Shown piece by piece: positions 5,027-5,668 of a stretch of DNA of 5,668 bases. How positions within the stretch are numbered: position 1 is the first letter of the stretch; each line of letters opens with the position of its first letter. The position numbers and the translations under genes are program-made. The DNA lies in NCBI GenBank assembly GCA_024709285.1, contig JANJWY010000057.1:1-5668 (forward strand), given 5' to 3'. The notes under the pieces were generated by a model. The model searched no databases, had not been told where the DNA came from, and saw nothing but the letters and a program-made list of their open reading frames with translations. Source of the DNA: Erysipelotrichaceae bacterium. Lineage in GTDB: Bacteria; Bacillota_I; Bacilli_A; Erysipelotrichales; Erysipelotrichaceae.

Positions 5027-5668
5027 ATGCGAAAATACATCCTCACCTCCGCCATCCTGTGGATCATTTTATATTACGGCATCGTCCTAAGGATGAGAGG
5101 CTTCTATTTCATTATTTTTGTATCCGAATTCGTTAACATCATTCTTCTGGCACTGTACATTGGCGCACTTTTTACTTTGTTTCGCAAAAACATTCCTAAC
5201 GACAGAACTCAGTTTAACGATATCGTATACCTGATTTTGATCTCTGCTTTAAGCATTTACCTGTTTCGCAATATCTACCTGCAACCTGCCATATATCTGA
5301 TTCTGGCCACCGTTGGTATGCTTGTCATGCTTACTTTAACCAAACGCTCCAAACCGATCAAACTTAACGTCGTCGAGCGACGCAAACTGTTCTTCTTCCG
5401 GCCGACTTCACCCGAAGCCTTTCGGAAAGTCATGAAAATCACGTTGATCGTACTTGCGATGACCATTCCCGTCACACTGACCATTCAATATTTTAATTTA
5501 GGCGTGCTGCCTTCAATTGAAGACAATCCCATCGAAAAACATCGCAACCGCCCTGACTTCGTCGTCCTTAATTTACAGACACTGAAAAAGCTGGACAATG
5601 AGATATATGAAACATTATCGATCGATGAACGAATCGAAGTGCTCCAGCTGGTCGAATACATTGAAGCC
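5027..5668 (+). CDS. Multi-pass membrane protein of unknown function (3' end outside window)
   Basis: 214 residues are visible, with no in-frame stop before the window edge. About five membrane helices are apparent: residues 4-22, 26-52, 63-80, 86-105 and 135-153. A basic cytoplasmic-type loop (106-134, including KRSKP and ERRK) separates helices 4 and 5. After helix 5 comes a charged soluble stretch (about 162-214) with NPIEKHRNRPDFVVLNLQTL and a helical segment rich in Glu, Asp and Leu. The ATG at 5027 lies 7 nt after AAAGGTGG (5012-5019), supporting this start. I do not recognise a family. The five-helix block followed by a soluble domain would fit a membrane-anchored sensor or enzyme, but no catalytic motif is visible in the part seen. 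It has its own strong promoter downstream of the Crp/Fnr gene. Confidence 0.75.
   Translation, partial: MRKYILTSAILWIILYYGIVLRMRGFYFIIFVSEFVNIILLALYIGALFTLFRKNIPNDRTQFNDIVYLILISALSIYLFRNIYLQPAIYLILATVGMLVMLTLTKRSKPIKLNVVERRKLFFFRPTSPEAFRKVMKITLIVLAMTIPVTLTIQYFNLGVLPSIEDNPIEKHRNRPDFVVLNLQTLKKLDNEIYETLSIDERIEVLQLVEYIEA

Noticed and set aside
1..5668. CRISPR array, tRNA/rRNA genes, insertion sequence ends or long direct repeats
   Set aside because: No regularly spaced repeats, no tRNA-like or rRNA-like sequence, no transposase frame and no terminal inverted repeats were found on reading either strand.

Overview
The window looks like a chromosomal piece of a moderately AT-rich Bacillota (Firmicutes) genome. 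Three things suggest this: strong AAGGAGG-type Shine-Dalgarno sites 5-8 nt before nearly every start, consensus sigma-A promoters (TTGACA/TATAAT variants), and the families present (DUF5050-like lipoprotein, clostridial-type Crp/Fnr regulator). TGA is used as a stop, so the code is the standard bacterial one. An Erysipelotrichales-like or clostridial anaerobe would fit, but this is inference and no marker gene is present.

Layout. Positions 1-1680 (minus strand) hold three small genes read right to left: a 97-aa HEAT-like soluble protein, a 142-aa HEAT-repeat protein with two membrane helices, and a beta-propeller-like lipoprotein that runs off the left edge. The last two are 37 nt apart and probably co-transcribed. 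Positions 1681-1915 form a divergent promoter region. Positions 1916-3538 (plus) encode a 540-aa protein with an N-terminal SLOG-type Rossmann domain followed by two membrane hairpins resembling SLATT effector modules. That architecture is known from predicted nucleotide-signalling and conflict systems. A perfect 8-bp hairpin (3539-3559) separates it from the convergent NapH-like polyferredoxin membrane protein (3558-4190, minus). Next comes a divergently transcribed Crp/Fnr-family regulator (4270-4950, plus). The window ends inside an unrecognised multi-helix membrane protein (5027 onward, plus) behind a near-perfect promoter.

The best-supported regulatory unit is the 79-bp gap between the NapH-like gene and the Crp/Fnr gene. 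Two back-to-back promoters overlap there, and one CRP-like dyad is centred exactly at -41.5 of the NapH-like gene's predicted start. The same dyad lies just downstream of the regulator's own predicted start. This predicts that the regulator activates the redox protein and represses itself. A weaker CRP-like element overlaps the -35 box of the SLOG/SLATT gene.

No RNA genes, CRISPR arrays, insertion sequences or long repeats were seen. No gap between genes exceeds about 240 bases.
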